NCBI RefSeq assembly: GCF_030269765.1
Contig: NZ_BSTX01000006.1
Location: forward strand, 1-64,000
DNA from: Actinorhabdospora filicis
GTDB taxonomy: Bacteria; Actinomycetota; Actinomycetes; Mycobacteriales; Micromonosporaceae
Direction: 5' to 3'
DNA length: 64,000 nucleotides
Part shown: positions 25,178 to 33,227 of the stretch, in pieces
Layout: every line of letters begins with the position of its first letter
Numbering within the stretch: position 1 is the first letter of the stretch
Made by a program: the position numbers and the translations under genes
Notes under the pieces: generated by a model
Database searches by the model: none
Seen by the model: the letters and a program-made list of their open reading frames with translations, nothing else
Told to the model about the DNA's origin: nothing

Positions 25178-26689
25178 CTAGGACACCCGCACCGCGATCG
25201 AATGCCACCCCGTGGCGCCGTCGGGGAACGGCGCGGCCCGGCGCTCATCCTGCACCGCGCCCGAACCGTCGGTGGCGCGCACCGCGAGGTCGTGCCGCCC
25301 GGGCGTGGCGTCCCAGTCGAAGGTCCACTGCGCCCAGGTGTCGGCCGAGGCGGACGCGCCCAGCGCCGCCGGGCGCCACTCGCCGCCGTCCACGCGCACC
25401 TCCACCGCCCGCACACCCCGGTGCGGTGCCCACGCCACGCCCGCGACCCGCACCCGGCCCGCCGGGACCGCCGCCAGGGCCCGGGGCGCGTCGATGCGCG
25501 AAGAGGTCTTGACCGGCGCCTCGCGCGCCCAGTCGCGGCGCACCCAGTACGGATCGAAGTCGCCGAAACGGCTCGCCTCCAGCTCGGTGATCCACTTGCA
25601 CGCCGAGACGTAGCCGTACAGGCCCGGCACCAGCATCCGGGCGGGGAAGCCGTGCTCCAGCGGCAGCGGCTCGCCGTTCATGCCGAGCGCGATCATCGCG
25701 TCCCGGCCGTCGGTGACCGCGCGGGTGGGCGTCCCGAAGGTCATCCCGTCCGCCGAGCGCGCCACGATCTGGTCGGCGTCCAGGGCCACGCCCGCCTCGG
25801 CCAGCAGCTCCGCCAGCGGCACGCCCAGCCAGCGCGCGGTGCCCAGGTAGGGGCCGCCGACCTCATTGGACACGCACACCAGCGTCACGTCCCGCTCGAT
25901 CAGCGGACGCGCCAGGAGCTCGGCGAAGGTGTACTCGCGCTCGGCGCCGACCAGGCCGTGCACGCGCAGCCGCCACGCACCGGCGTCGACCTGGGGCACC
26001 GACAGGGCGGTGTCAACGCGGTAGAAGTCCCGGTTGGGCGTGTAGAAGCCCTCCGCGAGCCGCGGCCCCGCCGGTGAGGCGGGGGCGGGCAGCCGGACTT
26101 GCGCCCGCGATGTCTCCCCGGCCGCCCGCGCTCGTGAGACGAGCCGCGCGCCCGCGCCGCCCGCCAGGGTCCCGGCGGCCACCGCCGCCGAGGTGATCAG
26201 GAACCGCCGCCGGGCCGCCCGGCCGGGTTCCCCACCCGGCCGGGCGGCGGCGCGCGCCCGCGACAAAGCCCCAAGTACCGCGGTGCCGGTCAGCGCGCCG
26301 ATGAGCGGCGGCAGCGCGGCCCACGCGTCCGCGGCGGGCCGGGTCAGCGAGACCGCCGCGCCCACGGCCGCGAAGGCCCACAGCGCCGCCACCGCGAGTC
26401 CACGATGGCGGTGGGACACCAGGCCCACGGCCGCGGCGAGCGCGCCCAGCGCCACCGCGACCGAGGCCAGCAGAATGGTCTTGTCGGCGGTGCCGAATGA
26501 CCGCACCGCCCATTCCTTGACCGGTGTCGGAGTCGCGTCGATGATCGCCGAACCAAGATTCAGCACCGGGCCGGTGATGCCGATGATCGCCGCGGACAGT
26601 TCGGCGAGCGCGATTCCCGCGGCCACCGAGAGAAAACCGATCATCGCCGCCGGGAAAGCGCGCCGGAACCATCGGGTGAATCGTTTCAC
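25178..26689 (-). CDS. Membrane-anchored molybdopterin oxidoreductase (sulfite oxidase/YedY fold)
   Basis: 503 aa. The N-terminus has about four transmembrane helices (residues 10-155), followed by an RRRFLITSAAV segment like a Tat-type export signal, then the sulfite-oxidase-fold Mo domain with the conserved Cys in VCVSNEVGG (about residue 270) that ligates molybdenum and a C-terminal Mo-dimerisation-like domain. Substrate unknown; members act on sulfite or oxidised methionine/sulfoxides in the periplasm. It lies downstream of the fasciclin gene across a hairpin and is convergent with Rrf2. Confidence 0.88.
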   Translation of the reverse strand: MKRFTRWFRRAFPAAMIGFLSVAAGIALAELSAAIIGITGPVLNLGSAIIDATPTPVKEWAVRSFGTADKTILLASVAVALGALAAAVGLVSHRHRGLAVAALWAFAAVGAAVSLTRPAADAWAALPPLIGALTGTAVLGALSRARAAARPGGEPGRAARRRFLITSAAVAAGTLAGGAGARLVSRARAAGETSRAQVRLPAPASPAGPRLAEGFYTPNRDFYRVDTALSVPQVDAGAWRLRVHGLVGAEREYTFAELLARPLIERDVTLVCVSNEVGGPYLGTARWLGVPLAELLAEAGVALDADQIVARSADGMTFGTPTRAVTDGRDAMIALGMNGEPLPLEHGFPARMLVPGLYGYVSACKWITELEASRFGDFDPYWVRRDWAREAPVKTSSRIDAPRALAAVPAGRVRVAGVAWAPHRGVRAVEVRVDGGEWRPAALGASASADTWAQWTFDWDATPGRHDLAVRATDGSGAVQDERRAAPFPDGATGWHSIAVRVS

Positions 26690-26708
26690 GAACGCGCTCC
26701 CATGCTCG

Positions 26709-26732
26709 GGGGACGGCCTTTCGGCCGTCCCC
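26709..26732 (-). terminator. Hairpin between fasciclin and YedY-like genes
   Basis: Perfect 10-bp arms GGGGACGGCC and GGCCGTCCCC with a 4-nt loop. It sits in the only 52 bp between the two minus-strand genes, so it may attenuate read-through into the molybdenum enzyme gene. Confidence 0.65.
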
Positions 26733-26741
26733 GGACGGCGG

Positions 26742-27365
26742 TTACTTCTTCGCCGGAGGCATCAGCACGGTGTCCACCAGGTACACCGTGCCGTTGGCGG
26801 TCTGGATGTTGCCGCACACGACCATGGAGTTCCCGTTGACCGTCCAGGACTCGCCCGAGCCGCTCACCTTGACCGTGTCGCCTTCGAGGGTGGTGTGCTC
26901 ACCGGCCAGCTGCGCGGGCGCCAGGCGCTCGCCGATGACGTGGTAGGTGAGGACGCCGGTGAGGGCCTCCTTGTCGGCGAGGAGGGCCTTGAGGTCCTTC
27001 TCGGGGACCTTCGCGAAGGCGCTGTTGACCGGCGCGAAGACGGTGATGGCCGGCGCGGTGTTGAGGGAGTCGCCCAGGTCGGCGGCGCCGACGGCGGTGA
27101 CGAGCGTGCTCAGCAGCGGGTTGCCGCTCGCGGCGGTCGCGGTGGGCACCTTGGCCATCGCGTCGAGGCTGCCGGCGTTGCCGGGGTCGGCCGGGATCTG
27201 GCCGCAGGCCGCGCCGAACACGCCGTCGGCCTTGGGCGCCGTCGCGGTGGTGGGCTGCGCGGCGGGTGTGTCGCCGGCCTTGTCGTCGGTGCCCGAGGAG
27301 CAGGCGGCGGTGGCCAGGGCCAGCGCGGTGACGGCGGTCAGGACGGCGATGGTGGACTTACGCAT
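26742..27365 (-). CDS. Fasciclin-domain lipoprotein (MPT70/MPT83-like)
   Basis: 207 aa. The signal peptide ends in a lipobox with the lipid-modified Cys at residue 22 (L-A-T-A-A-C). The rest is one FAS1 domain with the typical FAPVNSAF and TYHVIGERL motifs. FAS1 lipoproteins mediate surface adhesion; the mycobacterial MPT70/MPT83 proteins are SigK targets, and a sigK-rskA pair lies 1.2 kb upstream here. Its start overlaps the end of the DUF4383 gene by 8 bp. Confidence 0.9.
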   Translation of the reverse strand: MRKSTIAVLTAVTALALATAACSSGTDDKAGDTPAAQPTTATAPKADGVFGAACGQIPADPGNAGSLDAMAKVPTATAASGNPLLSTLVTAVGAADLGDSLNTAPAITVFAPVNSAFAKVPEKDLKALLADKEALTGVLTYHVIGERLAPAQLAGEHTTLEGDTVKVSGSGESWTVNGNSMVVCGNIQTANGTVYLVDTVLMPPAKK

Positions 27366-27789
27366 GGGACTTCCTTTGATCGTGATGGACGCCGGCGCTC
27401 CGCCGGTCGAGGCCCAGGGCGGTGCCCAGCAGGACGGCCCCGACGACGAGGTGCAGCGCGTTGTCCGCGCCGTTCAGCGCGAGGATGTTCAGGTCGGTGC
27501 CGATGAGGAACAGCCCGGCGACGCCGACGGCGAGGTAGACCGCGCCGACGGTGCCGTTGGCGGCGCGCGCGGCCGGGGTGCCGAGGACCGATCCGGCCAG
27601 CAGGGCGGCGCCGACGGCCAGGTGCACGATGTTGTGGGCGACGTTGACCTCGAAGAGGCCGAGAATCGCGCCGCCTTCATGTCCCATCGCGGCGTGACCG
27701 CCGGACCAGAAGAAACCGATCAGTCCGACGAGGGTGAAAACCGCGCCGAAGATCGCGCCGACGATGCGATTCGGCGATCTTGCGTTCAT
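27358..27789 (-). CDS. DUF4383 membrane protein
   Basis: 143 aa with four transmembrane helices. The NRIVGAIFGAVFTLVGLIGF opening and NVAHNIVHLAVG motif are those of DUF4383 proteins, which are small actinobacterial membrane proteins of unknown role. Overlap with the fasciclin gene shows an operon. An extracytoplasmic-sigma-like promoter lies about 45 bp upstream. A GAGGAAC ribosome site precedes the ATG. Confidence 0.88.
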   Translation of the reverse strand: MNARSPNRIVGAIFGAVFTLVGLIGFFWSGGHAAMGHEGGAILGLFEVNVAHNIVHLAVGAALLAGSVLGTPAARAANGTVGAVYLAVGVAGLFLIGTDLNILALNGADNALHLVVGAVLLGTALGLDRRSAGVHHDQRKSHA

Positions 27790-27824
27790 GGTCGTTCCTC
27801 CGTTCGGGGCGGGGGGCCCGGTTG

Positions 27825-27852
27825 GTTCTCACCGGGTATTCGCCGCCGCGAA
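27825..27852 (-). promoter_or_regulatory. SigK-like promoter before the DUF4383-fasciclin operon
   Basis: On the minus strand a -35-like CAATCC is followed after 16 bp by a -10-like CGAATA, within the 78-bp gap between rskA and the DUF4383 gene. From memory this is close to the mycobacterial SigK consensus (CCATCC, about 16 bp, CGAATC). Coordinates are approximate. Confidence 0.45.
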
Positions 27853-27867
27853 CGGAATGGATTGGCG

Positions 27868-28599
27868 CTATTTCAGAGTCGCTATTCCGACCGGGTGGGT
27901 CGGCACCGGGGAACCCCCGGCGGGTTCGGTGGACAGGGCCACGCGGGAGGCGGGGGCGATGCCCTCGACGAGCGCGGTGGCGCCCGGCATGAGCCCGGCG
28001 CTGACCATGCGCCCGCCGATGTCGAGCCACAGCTGGTAGGCGCGGTCGGCGGCGAGCGCGGGCATGCCCACGCGGGTGACGACGACGGCGTCCAGCGAGC
28101 GGGAGGACACCACGACCATCTGCCCGCCGTCGCCGGCGGGCACGGTGGAGGTGGCGGCGTCGGGCGCGGCGAGGACGGCGGCGACGCGCTCGCGTTCGCC
28201 GCGCAGCTGCTCGGCCTGCTCGCGGGCGTCGCGGACGCGGTCCTCCTGGATCGCCCAGGTCCCGGCGGCGGTGCCCAGGGCGAGGATGACGGCGGCGACC
28301 GCGACGGCGGTGCGGACGCGCCAGCGGCGCGCGGCGGGCGTCTCGCGTAGCGGTTCGCGGGCCGTGCGCGGCGGCAGCTGGCGGGTCCCGGCGACCTCGC
28401 GCAGGACGCGTTCGCGCAGCCCGGGCGGGGGAGCGGTGGCGCTCGCGTCGGCCAGGCGCGCGGCGGTGGCGCGCAGTTCGGCGGCCTCGGCGGCGCAGGA
28501 CGGGCAGTCGCGCAGGTGGCGTTCGGCGCGGGCGCGTTCGATGTCGTCCAGCGCGTCGAGGGCGTAGGCGCCGGTCAGGGTGTGCGCGTCGTCGTTCAT
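27868..28599 (-). CDS. rskA: Anti-sigma-K factor RskA-like
   Basis: 243 aa. The N-terminal zinc anti-sigma motif is H28-x3-C32-x2-C35; a single transmembrane helix lies at about residues 95-115, and the C-terminal extracytoplasmic part is the RskA domain (VGMPALAADRAYQLWLD). It should hold the sigma factor at the membrane until cleaved by intramembrane proteolysis. Its ATG overlaps the sigK stop by 4 bp, giving matched expression. Confidence 0.9.
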   Translation of the reverse strand: MNDDAHTLTGAYALDALDDIERARAERHLRDCPSCAAEAAELRATAARLADASATAPPPGLRERVLREVAGTRQLPPRTAREPLRETPAARRWRVRTAVAVAAVILALGTAAGTWAIQEDRVRDAREQAEQLRGERERVAAVLAAPDAATSTVPAGDGGQMVVVSSRSLDAVVVTRVGMPALAADRAYQLWLDIGGRMVSAGLMPGATALVEGIAPASRVALSTEPAGGSPVPTHPVGIATLK

Positions 28600-29189
28600 C
28601 GTCCCACCCCGAGGCAGTCGCGGAGCCGGATGAGCCCGTCGCGCATCCGGGTCTTGACGGTGGCCAGCGGGACCCCGAGCACCGAGGCCACCTGGGGGTA
28701 GGTGAGCCCGCCGTAGTAGGCCATCGCGATCGACTCGTGCTGGAGTTCGGTGAGGCGTTTGAGGCAGTGGCGCAGCTGCTGGCGCTCCAGGCGTCCCAGG
28801 GTGGCCTCGCTGACCTGGTCGAAGGCGATCTCGCCGGAGGCGGCGGCCACGCGCGATTCGCGTTCGGCGCCGGCCTGCGCGCTGCGGACGCGGTCGACGG
28901 CGCGGCGGTGGGTGAGGGTGAGCGCCCACGCGATCGCCGAGCCGCGGCCCGGGTCGAAGCGGGCGGCGTGGCGCCAGATCTCCACCAGCGCCTCCTGGGC
29001 GACCTCCTCGGCCTGCGCGGGGTCGCGGACCACGCGCCGGGCCAGGCCGCACACGCGCGGGGCGAGCAGGTCGTAGAGGGACGCGAAGGCGTCCTCGTCG
29101 CCGCGCGCGATCCGCGCCATCAGTTCCTCGGGGGTCGGTGTCGTGGCGTCGGCTGAGCCCGGACGTCCGGGCTCGGGCAGGGCTCTCAC
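28596..29189 (-). CDS. sigK: ECF RNA polymerase sigma factor SigK-like
   Basis: 197 aa from a GTG start. Region 2 (ARRVVRDPAQAEEVAQEALVEIWRHAARFDP) and region 4 (QHESIAMAYYGGLTYPQVASVLGVPLATVKTRMRDGL, given in part) are typical ECF sigma. Pairing with rskA and the nearby fasciclin lipoprotein fits SigK. It lies 21 bp after a marR gene on the same strand, so the two may be cotranscribed. Confidence 0.9.
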   Translation of the reverse strand: MRALPEPGRPGSADATTPTPEELMARIARGDEDAFASLYDLLAPRVCGLARRVVRDPAQAEEVAQEALVEIWRHAARFDPGRGSAIAWALTLTHRRAVDRVRSAQAGAERESRVAAASGEIAFDQVSEATLGRLERQQLRHCLKRLTELQHESIAMAYYGGLTYPQVASVLGVPLATVKTRMRDGLIRLRDCLGVGR

Positions 29190-29210
29190 GGGTCACTCCC
29201 GTCTAGGCGT

Positions 29211-29744
29211 TCATTCGCGTCGTGGGTTCTCCCCGTGGTTCGGAGCCGCCCGGCGCCCGGATGGGCCCGGATGCGGCATGTCGGTGTGCGCGCGCTCGGT
29301 GGCCTCGATGCTGGCGGCGAGGAAGCGGGCGATGACCGCGCGCTCCCGCTCGTCGAAGCCGCGCCAGGCCTCGGCGTACTCGCGGGCCAGCGGCAGGAAG
29401 AAGCGGCCGCCGAGCTCGCGGGCGCGTTCGGGCAGTTCGAGGGCGACCCGGCGGCGGTCGGCGGGGTCGCGGGAGCGGCGCAGGTGCCCGGCGGCCTCCA
29501 GCCGGTCCAGGGCGGCGGTGGTGGCCGAGGGGCTCAGGCGCAGGGCCTCGGCGACGCGGCCGGGCGTGACGGACTCGCCGCGCAGCCCGGCGTCCAGGAT
29601 GACGGCCATGGCGTTGAGGTCGGTGCGGTGGAGGCCGTGCGCCTCGCCGAAGAGTTCCACGAACCGCCCCGACTCCACGGTGAACCGCCGCAGCAGGCGC
29701 ACCAGTAGCGCGTCGGGCACCTCTTCGGGCGCTGTCTCGGGCAC
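29211..29744 (-). CDS. MarR family transcriptional regulator
   Basis: 177 aa from a GTG start. Winged helix-turn-helix with the characteristic LSPSATTAALDRLEAAGHLRRS and the wing DPADRRRVALEL. It diverges from the MMPL exporter and two identical palindromes lie in front of that gene, so it most likely represses the exporter and itself until it binds a ligand. The Pro/Arg-rich C-terminal tail is longer than usual. Confidence 0.9.
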   Translation of the reverse strand: MPETAPEEVPDALLVRLLRRFTVESGRFVELFGEAHGLHRTDLNAMAVILDAGLRGESVTPGRVAEALRLSPSATTAALDRLEAAGHLRRSRDPADRRRVALELPERARELGGRFFLPLAREYAEAWRGFDERERAVIARFLAASIEATERAHTDMPHPGPSGRRAAPNHGENPRRE

Positions 29745-29775
29745 CTGGTTCGTCCTCTCCGTCCCGTGGTTATCA

Positions 29776-29806
29776 TTTCGACGATCGAAAGTTTCGACGA
29801 TCGAAA
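29776..29806. promoter_or_regulatory. Double MarR operator
   Basis: Two identical 15-bp palindromes, TTTCGA-CGA-TCGAAA, at 29776-29790 and 29792-29806. The second ends 9 bp before the MMPL ATG and the first is 31 bp from the marR start. The 16-bp period puts both sites near the same DNA face shifted by half a turn. Confidence 0.75.
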
Positions 29807-29815
29807 GATTCGCCG

Positions 29816-31873
29816 ATGGCCACCGTCAATCCTGCCCCCACCGACGCCCCCGCGAAGCGCCGACCCGCGAGGTGGCTCGTCCCCGCCCTCATCGTGCTCG
29901 CCTGGCTCGCCCTCGGCGGGTTCGCCGGGCCCTACGCGGGCAAACTCAGCGAGGTCACCGTCAACGACGGTTCGGCGTTCCTGCCGGCCTCCGCCGAGGC
30001 CACCGAGGTCGCCACGCTGCTCAAGAAGTTCGACGACCGCACCGCGATCCCCGCCGTCATCGTCGCCGAACGCCCCGGCGGGCTCACCCCCGGCGACCGG
30101 GCCTACCTGGAGGGCCTGCCTGCCGCGCTGGCCGCGCACGGCACCGCCGCGCCCGCCGTCCTGATCCCCGACGCCGGGCGGATCACCGTGGCCATCCCCG
30201 CGCACCCGCGCCAGGCCGTGGAGGCGATCCGCGCGCAGCTGGCGACACACCCCGACGGGCTCACGATCATGGTCACCGGGCCCGCCGCGCAGCTGGCCGA
30301 CCTGGGCGCGGCCTTCAAGGGCGTCGACGGGCTGCTCCTGCTGGTCACCGCCGCGGTGGTCGGGCTCATCCTCATCGCCGTCTACCGCTCACCGCTGCTG
30401 CCGCTGGTGGTGCTGACCTCCTCGGCCTTCGCGCTGGCGGTGGCCGCGCTGACCGTCTACGTGCTGGCCGACAGCGGAAGGCTCGACCTGAACGGGCAGA
30501 GCCAGGGCATCCTGTTCATCCTCGTCTTCGGCGCCGCCACCGACTACGCGCTGCTGCTCGTCTCGCGCTTCCGCGAGGAACTGCGCGACACCGCCGACCG
30601 GCACGCCGCGCTGCGCAAGGCCTGGAAGGCCACCATCGAGCCGATCGCCGCCTCCGCCGGAACCGTCGTCCTGGGCGTGCTGTGCCTGCTCTTCAGCGAC
30701 CTGAACAGCAACCGGGCCCTCGGGCCGGTCGCCGCCATCGGCATCGCCGCGGCCTTCCTGTCCTCGGTGACGTTCCTGCCCGCCGTGCTGGCCCTGCTGG
30801 GCCGGAGCGCGTTCTGGCCGAAACGGCCCGCCGTCGGCTCACCGCACCCCGAGACCGGCGGGCTGTGGGCGCGCGTCGCCGCGCTCGTCAAACGCCGCCC
30901 CCGCGCCGTGTGGGCCCTCACCGCCGTGGTGCTGCTGCTCGGCGCGGCCTTCGCCGGTCAGCTCAAGGCCGAGGGCACCGCCCAGTCCGACATCTTCCTC
31001 GGCGAGGTGGAATCGGTGGCCGGGCAGGACCTGCTGTCCCGGCACTTCCCCGGCGGCTCCGGCGCGCCGACCATCGTCATCGCCCGCCAGGAAACCGCCG
31101 GGGCCGTCCTGGCCGCCGCGCACGTGGACGGCGTCGAGTCGGCCGCGCCCGCCCTCGGGCGCGACGGGAAACCCCGCGTCGCCGACGGGCTCGCGCGCCT
31201 CGACGTCATCCTGAGCGACCCGGCCGACTCCGAGGCCGCCGTCGACACCGTCCGGCGGCTGCGCGAGGCCGTCCACGCCGTGCCCGGCGCCGACGCGCTC
31301 GTCGGCGGGCCCACCGCCGTCCAGCTCGACACACAGGACACCTCCCGCCGCGACCGGGCCCTGATCATCCCCATCGTGCTCGTGGTGATCTTCGCGGTGC
31401 TCGCGCTGCTACTGCGCTCGCTCGTGGCGCCGCTGCTGCTCATCGGCACCGTCGTGCTGTCCTTCGCGGCCACCATGGGCGTCTCCGCGCTGGTCTTCGA
31501 GCACATCTTCGGCTTCCCCGGAGCCGATCCCGTGGTGCCGCTGTTCGGCTTCGTGTTCCTGGTCGCCCTCGGCATCGACTACAACATCTTCCTGATGACG
31601 CGCGTCCGCGAGGAATCGGTCCGCCTGGGCACCCGCGAGGGCACCCTGCGCGGACTCACCGCCACCGGCGGCGTCATCACCTCCGCCGGGGTCGTGCTGG
31701 CCGCGACCTTCTCCGCCCTGGCCGTGCTGCCCCTGCTGTTCCTGGCGCAGATCGCCTTCATCGTCGCCTTCGGCGTCCTGCTGGACGCGCTGATCGTGCG
31801 CTCCCTGCTGGTACCGGCGCTCGCCGTCGACATCGGACGGCGGATCTGGTGGCCGGCCCGCCTCGGGAAGTGA
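29816..31873 (+). CDS. MMPL family transporter
   Basis: 685 aa RND-like membrane protein. Two repeats of a large extracytoplasmic domain and about six helices each; the second half has VALGIDYNIFLMTRVREE and the first FGAATDYALLLVSRFREEL, the proton-relay segments of MMPL proteins. It exports lipids, siderophores or drugs. The ribosome site is weak (GAAAG). Controlled most likely by the divergent MarR protein. Confidence 0.9.
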   Translation: MATVNPAPTDAPAKRRPARWLVPALIVLAWLALGGFAGPYAGKLSEVTVNDGSAFLPASAEATEVATLLKKFDDRTAIPAVIVAERPGGLTPGDRAYLEGLPAALAAHGTAAPAVLIPDAGRITVAIPAHPRQAVEAIRAQLATHPDGLTIMVTGPAAQLADLGAAFKGVDGLLLLVTAAVVGLILIAVYRSPLLPLVVLTSSAFALAVAALTVYVLADSGRLDLNGQSQGILFILVFGAATDYALLLVSRFREELRDTADRHAALRKAWKATIEPIAASAGTVVLGVLCLLFSDLNSNRALGPVAAIGIAAAFLSSVTFLPAVLALLGRSAFWPKRPAVGSPHPETGGLWARVAALVKRRPRAVWALTAVVLLLGAAFAGQLKAEGTAQSDIFLGEVESVAGQDLLSRHFPGGSGAPTIVIARQETAGAVLAAAHVDGVESAAPALGRDGKPRVADGLARLDVILSDPADSEAAVDTVRRLREAVHAVPGADALVGGPTAVQLDTQDTSRRDRALIIPIVLVVIFAVLALLLRSLVAPLLLIGTVVLSFAATMGVSALVFEHIFGFPGADPVVPLFGFVFLVALGIDYNIFLMTRVREESVRLGTREGTLRGLTATGGVITSAGVVLAATFSALAVLPLLFLAQIAFIVAFGVLLDALIVRSLLVPALAVDIGRRIWWPARLGK

Positions 31874-31876
31874 CGA

Positions 31877-31910
31877 AGGGGCCGCCGGTGCGCCCCGACC
31901 GGCGGCCCCT
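31877..31910. terminator. Bidirectional terminator between MMPL and photolyase genes
   Basis: 13-bp perfect arms AGGGGCCGCCGGT and ACCGGCGGCCCCT around an 8-nt loop, 3 bp after the MMPL stop and upstream of the photolyase gene end on the other strand. Confidence 0.85.
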
Positions 31911-31946
31911 CGGCGGGACGGCGCGCGGCTCGCGTCGTCCCCGGCG

Positions 31947-33119
31947 TCAGGCTCTCCAGCGGTCTACGTACACGCGCTCGGGATCGAAGCGCTCACGCTG
32001 CCGCTCGGGGTTGAAGCGCCGGTGCGGGCGGGCGTCGGTGCCGGTACCGGCCGTCCACTGCCAGTTGCCGCAGTTGTTGGCCACGTCGGCGTCGAGGAGG
32101 TGCCGGGCGAACCACGCCGCGCCCTCCCGCCAGTCCACGCCCAGCGTCTTCGTCAGATGGGACGCGGTGACCATGCGCGCGCGATTGTGCATCCAGCCCT
32201 CGGCCAGCAGCTGCCGCATACCGGCGTCGACGAGCGCGACGCCCGTCTCGCCCGCCTTCCACGCGGCCAGGCCCTCCGGGTCGTCGGCCCAGTCCTCACG
32301 CGCCCCCGGCCGGAAGTTCTCGGTGCCCAGCCTCGGGAACGCCGCCAGCAGCTGGTGGTAGAAGTCCCGCCAGCACAGCTGCCGCACGAACGCCTCCGGC
32401 ACGCGCGGGTCGGTCGCCAGCTCCAGCGGCGAGACGCACCCGAAGCGCAGGTACGGGCTCAGCCGCGAGGTGCCGTCCTCGGCGAGCGCGTCGTGCAGGC
32501 CGGCGTAGTCGCCCGCGCGCGGCGCCCAGTCCTCCAGCCGCGCCAGGCCCGCCGACTCACCGCCGGTCACCGGGGCGGGCGGCGCCTCGCCCAGGACCGC
32601 GCGCGGATCGTCGCCCCTCCAGCCCTCGGGCAGCACGACGCGCGCGGGCACCTCCTCGGGCTTGCGCCACGGCGAGGCCGACCACGACCGCCAGTACGGC
32701 GTGAAGACCTTGTAGTGATCGCCCCCGGCCGGGCGCACCGCCCCGGCGGGCAGCACCGTCACCCCCGGGAACAGCCGCAGCTCGGCCACCTCGCCCACCC
32801 GCCGCTGCCTGCGCCGCGCGTACGCGCTGACGTCCTCGGCCATCGCCACCTGCGAGGCTCCCGCCTCCCGCGCGGTCCGCGCGATCACCTCGGCGGGATC
32901 ACCGCGCCGCACCAGCAGATCGCCCCCGAGATCCCGCAGCGACGCGCGCAGGTCGGTCAGCGCGTCCAGCAGGAAACGCGCGCGCCCCGGCGGCGCCTCG
33001 ATCGCCGGATCGGCCACGAACAGCGGCACCACCCGATCCGCCACCCGGCACGCCGTGGCCAGCGCCGGGTTGTCCCGCACCCGCAGGTCCCGGGTGAAGA
33101 CGACCATCACGGTACGCAT
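31947..33119 (-). CDS. phr: Deoxyribodipyrimidine photolyase (class I)
   Basis: 390 aa. The N-terminal antenna-binding Rossmann domain (FTRDLRVRDNPAL) and the C-terminal FAD domain with RFGCVSP, the WMHNRARMV region and NNCGNWQWTAGTGTDA are intact, so it should repair UV-induced pyrimidine dimers using blue light. ATG at 33119 is preferred (MRTVMVVFTRDL); no strong ribosome site. It is divergent from a B12-dependent light regulator, a common actinobacterial arrangement, so it is probably light-induced. Confidence 0.92.
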   Translation of the reverse strand: MRTVMVVFTRDLRVRDNPALATACRVADRVVPLFVADPAIEAPPGRARFLLDALTDLRASLRDLGGDLLVRRGDPAEVIARTAREAGASQVAMAEDVSAYARRRQRRVGEVAELRLFPGVTVLPAGAVRPAGGDHYKVFTPYWRSWSASPWRKPEEVPARVVLPEGWRGDDPRAVLGEAPPAPVTGGESAGLARLEDWAPRAGDYAGLHDALAEDGTSRLSPYLRFGCVSPLELATDPRVPEAFVRQLCWRDFYHQLLAAFPRLGTENFRPGAREDWADDPEGLAAWKAGETGVALVDAGMRQLLAEGWMHNRARMVTASHLTKTLGVDWREGAAWFARHLLDADVANNCGNWQWTAGTGTDARPHRRFNPERQRERFDPERVYVDRWRA

Positions 33120-33129
33120 GAGCCAGGCC

Positions 33130-33151
33130 AATCGACGCACGAATCGACGCA
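33130..33151. promoter_or_regulatory. Direct repeats between phr and litR-like gene
   Basis: Two copies of AATCGACGCA (33130-33139 and 33142-33151) with 12-bp period. They are AT-richer than the flanks and sit just upstream of the photolyase start, a suitable place for the MerR-type light regulator to bind. Confidence 0.45.
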
Positions 33152-33227
33152 ATGTGCCCAGCGTAGTGCATCGGGCCATAAGGGAGCCGTGGTTAAGGTG
33201 TCGTGTTGTGAACCGGAGATTGCCGTT

